Assembly: GCF_026151205.1 (NCBI RefSeq)
Contig: NW_026971840.1
Span: forward strand, 1 to 31,705
Direction: 5' to 3'
DNA length: 31,705 nt
Source of the DNA: Bolinopsis microptera
Taxonomy: Eukaryota; Ctenophora; Tentaculata; Lobata; Bolinopsidae
Of this stretch, positions 31,052 to 31,705 are shown piece by piece; position 1 is the stretch's first letter; each line of letters opens with the position of its first letter. Position numbers and translations under genes: made by a program. The notes under the pieces were generated by a model that worked only from the letters and a program-made list of their open reading frames with translations, searched no databases and was not told where the DNA came from.

Positions 31052-31705
31052 ATGGGCTCGATTTCATCAGCACTCTTGCTGAATGTGCAATCCATTAACC
31101 CTAGTGCTCGCAGCTCAACCAGATGGAAAATCCCATACATCCGGAATAAAGTAGAGCAGAAATCTAAACATATTTCTGTTCCATTTATTGCCCTTACTGA
31201 AACATGGTTGAAACCTTATATCCACGATTCACAGTTAGATATTGAACATTATAATATCTCTAGATGTGATCGAAGTACTAGGGTAGGTGGTGGGGTCCTC
31301 CTTTATTCTCACGAAAGCCTCCCCATCACCAGCTCTCAGACATTTGATGATAAGATCTGTCAAGCATTACTTTGTAAATGTGAAACAGCAAAAATGATCA
31401 TATGTGTCCTTTATCGTCCTCCTGATGCCCCAATGGCCAGTTTCAAAGCATGTTTAGAGTATATGGCTGATTATATATCTGGACATGAATCATATGAGAC
31501 ATGCCTCTTAGGAGACTACAACTTCCCTATGATTGATTGGAAATCCGGTGCAATTCTGTCTGGTGCATCGTCTGCTACAAATCAGTCGGCAGTTCTTCTC
31601 TTTGACTTCATGGCAGACAACTTCCTCAGTCAGTATATTCTGGAACCTACTAGGCTGAACAACTGCCTTGATCTTTTTCTCTCCAATGCTCCTAATCTTG
31701 TGACA
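31052..31705 (+). CDS. Second LINE ORF2, N-terminal endonuclease (runs off the window)
   Basis: From the first Met (31052) 218 codons stay open to the last base. It reads SALLLNVQSINP, FIALTETWL (catalytic Glu), GGGVLLYS, ICVLYRPPD, LLGDYNFPMIDW (GD-x-N) and ILEPTRLNNCLDLFLSN, in the order of an APE-type endonuclease at the start of a CR1/jockey-like ORF2. The sequence differs clearly from the endonuclease half of the LINE upstream, so this is another family. There are no stops or shifts in the visible part, so it could be intact. SDH-x-P and the reverse transcriptase lie beyond the window. Confidence 0.82.
   Translation, partial: MGSISSALLLNVQSINPSARSSTRWKIPYIRNKVEQKSKHISVPFIALTETWLKPYIHDSQLDIEHYNISRCDRSTRVGGGVLLYSHESLPITSSQTFDDKICQALLCKCETAKMIICVLYRPPDAPMASFKACLEYMADYISGHESYETCLLGDYNFPMIDWKSGAILSGASSATNQSAVLLFDFMADNFLSQYILEPTRLNNCLDLFLSNAPNLVT

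Noticed and set aside
30925-31140. 71-codon minus-strand frame
   Set aside because: Antisense to the leader and start of the second LINE endonuclease frame, which has clear motifs.

Overview
This is eukaryotic, almost certainly invertebrate metazoan, genomic DNA. Coding sequence lies in short exons with GT..AG borders. The protein modules are animal extracellular ones (SRCR, thrombospondin type 1, hevein-like chitin-binding). The rest is mostly animal-type transposons (CR1/L2-like LINEs, mariner, MULE) and tandem or inverted repeats in AT-rich DNA. I cannot name the species. Cnidarian, tunicate, sponge or another marine invertebrate would all fit.

Layout. 1-1730: two inverted minisatellites, the second a fold-back of 11-bp repeats. 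1780-10780: one plus-strand multi-exon gene for a secreted or cell-surface mosaic protein. It has a signal-peptide exon present twice (each followed by a CT microsatellite) and then four tandem SRCR+TSP1 cassettes of about 767 bp. Three tandem copies of a second TSP1 type (466-bp units) follow, next to a 1.15-kb terminal-inverted-repeat element inside what was the fourth cassette's intron. A fourth TSP1 exon of the first type and two copies (708-bp units) of a TSP1 plus chitin-binding exon complete it. Every clear internal exon is a multiple of 3 and bounded by phase-1 introns, so modules can be gained, lost or skipped in frame. Some copies look damaged: SRCR4 has lost its normal donor and the first TSP1-chitin exon has an in-frame TGA.

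10781-17000: a transposon graveyard with pieces of LINE endonuclease and reverse transcriptase C-termini, interrupted by a 971-bp MULE-like element with a 9-bp target duplication and a transposase C-terminal fragment. 17400-20600: a block rich in hairpins and satellites (GAA-loop hairpins, a 19-bp hairpin array, six 91-bp repeats, a long inverted repeat, a 43-bp near-perfect palindrome). 21155-22250: a frameshifted LINE ORF1. 23620-25156: a fold-back element with a mariner-like element nested inside.

25980-31705: a third copy of the signal-peptide exon is followed at once by the last few codons of a TSP1 exon, so the gene body was deleted from this paralogue. A CR1-like LINE has inserted into the remaining intron. 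That LINE has ORF1 with zinc fingers and a 930-codon frame with a complete-looking reverse transcriptase, but the N-terminal half of its endonuclease is gone and the ORF1 tail now runs in frame into ORF2. A second, different LINE begins near 31052 and runs off the window.

Main point: four separate tandem expansions of whole in-frame exon modules in one secreted-protein gene, with introns duplicated along with the exons, and a collapsed paralogue nearby. This looks like a rapidly rearranging pattern-recognition or adhesion locus.
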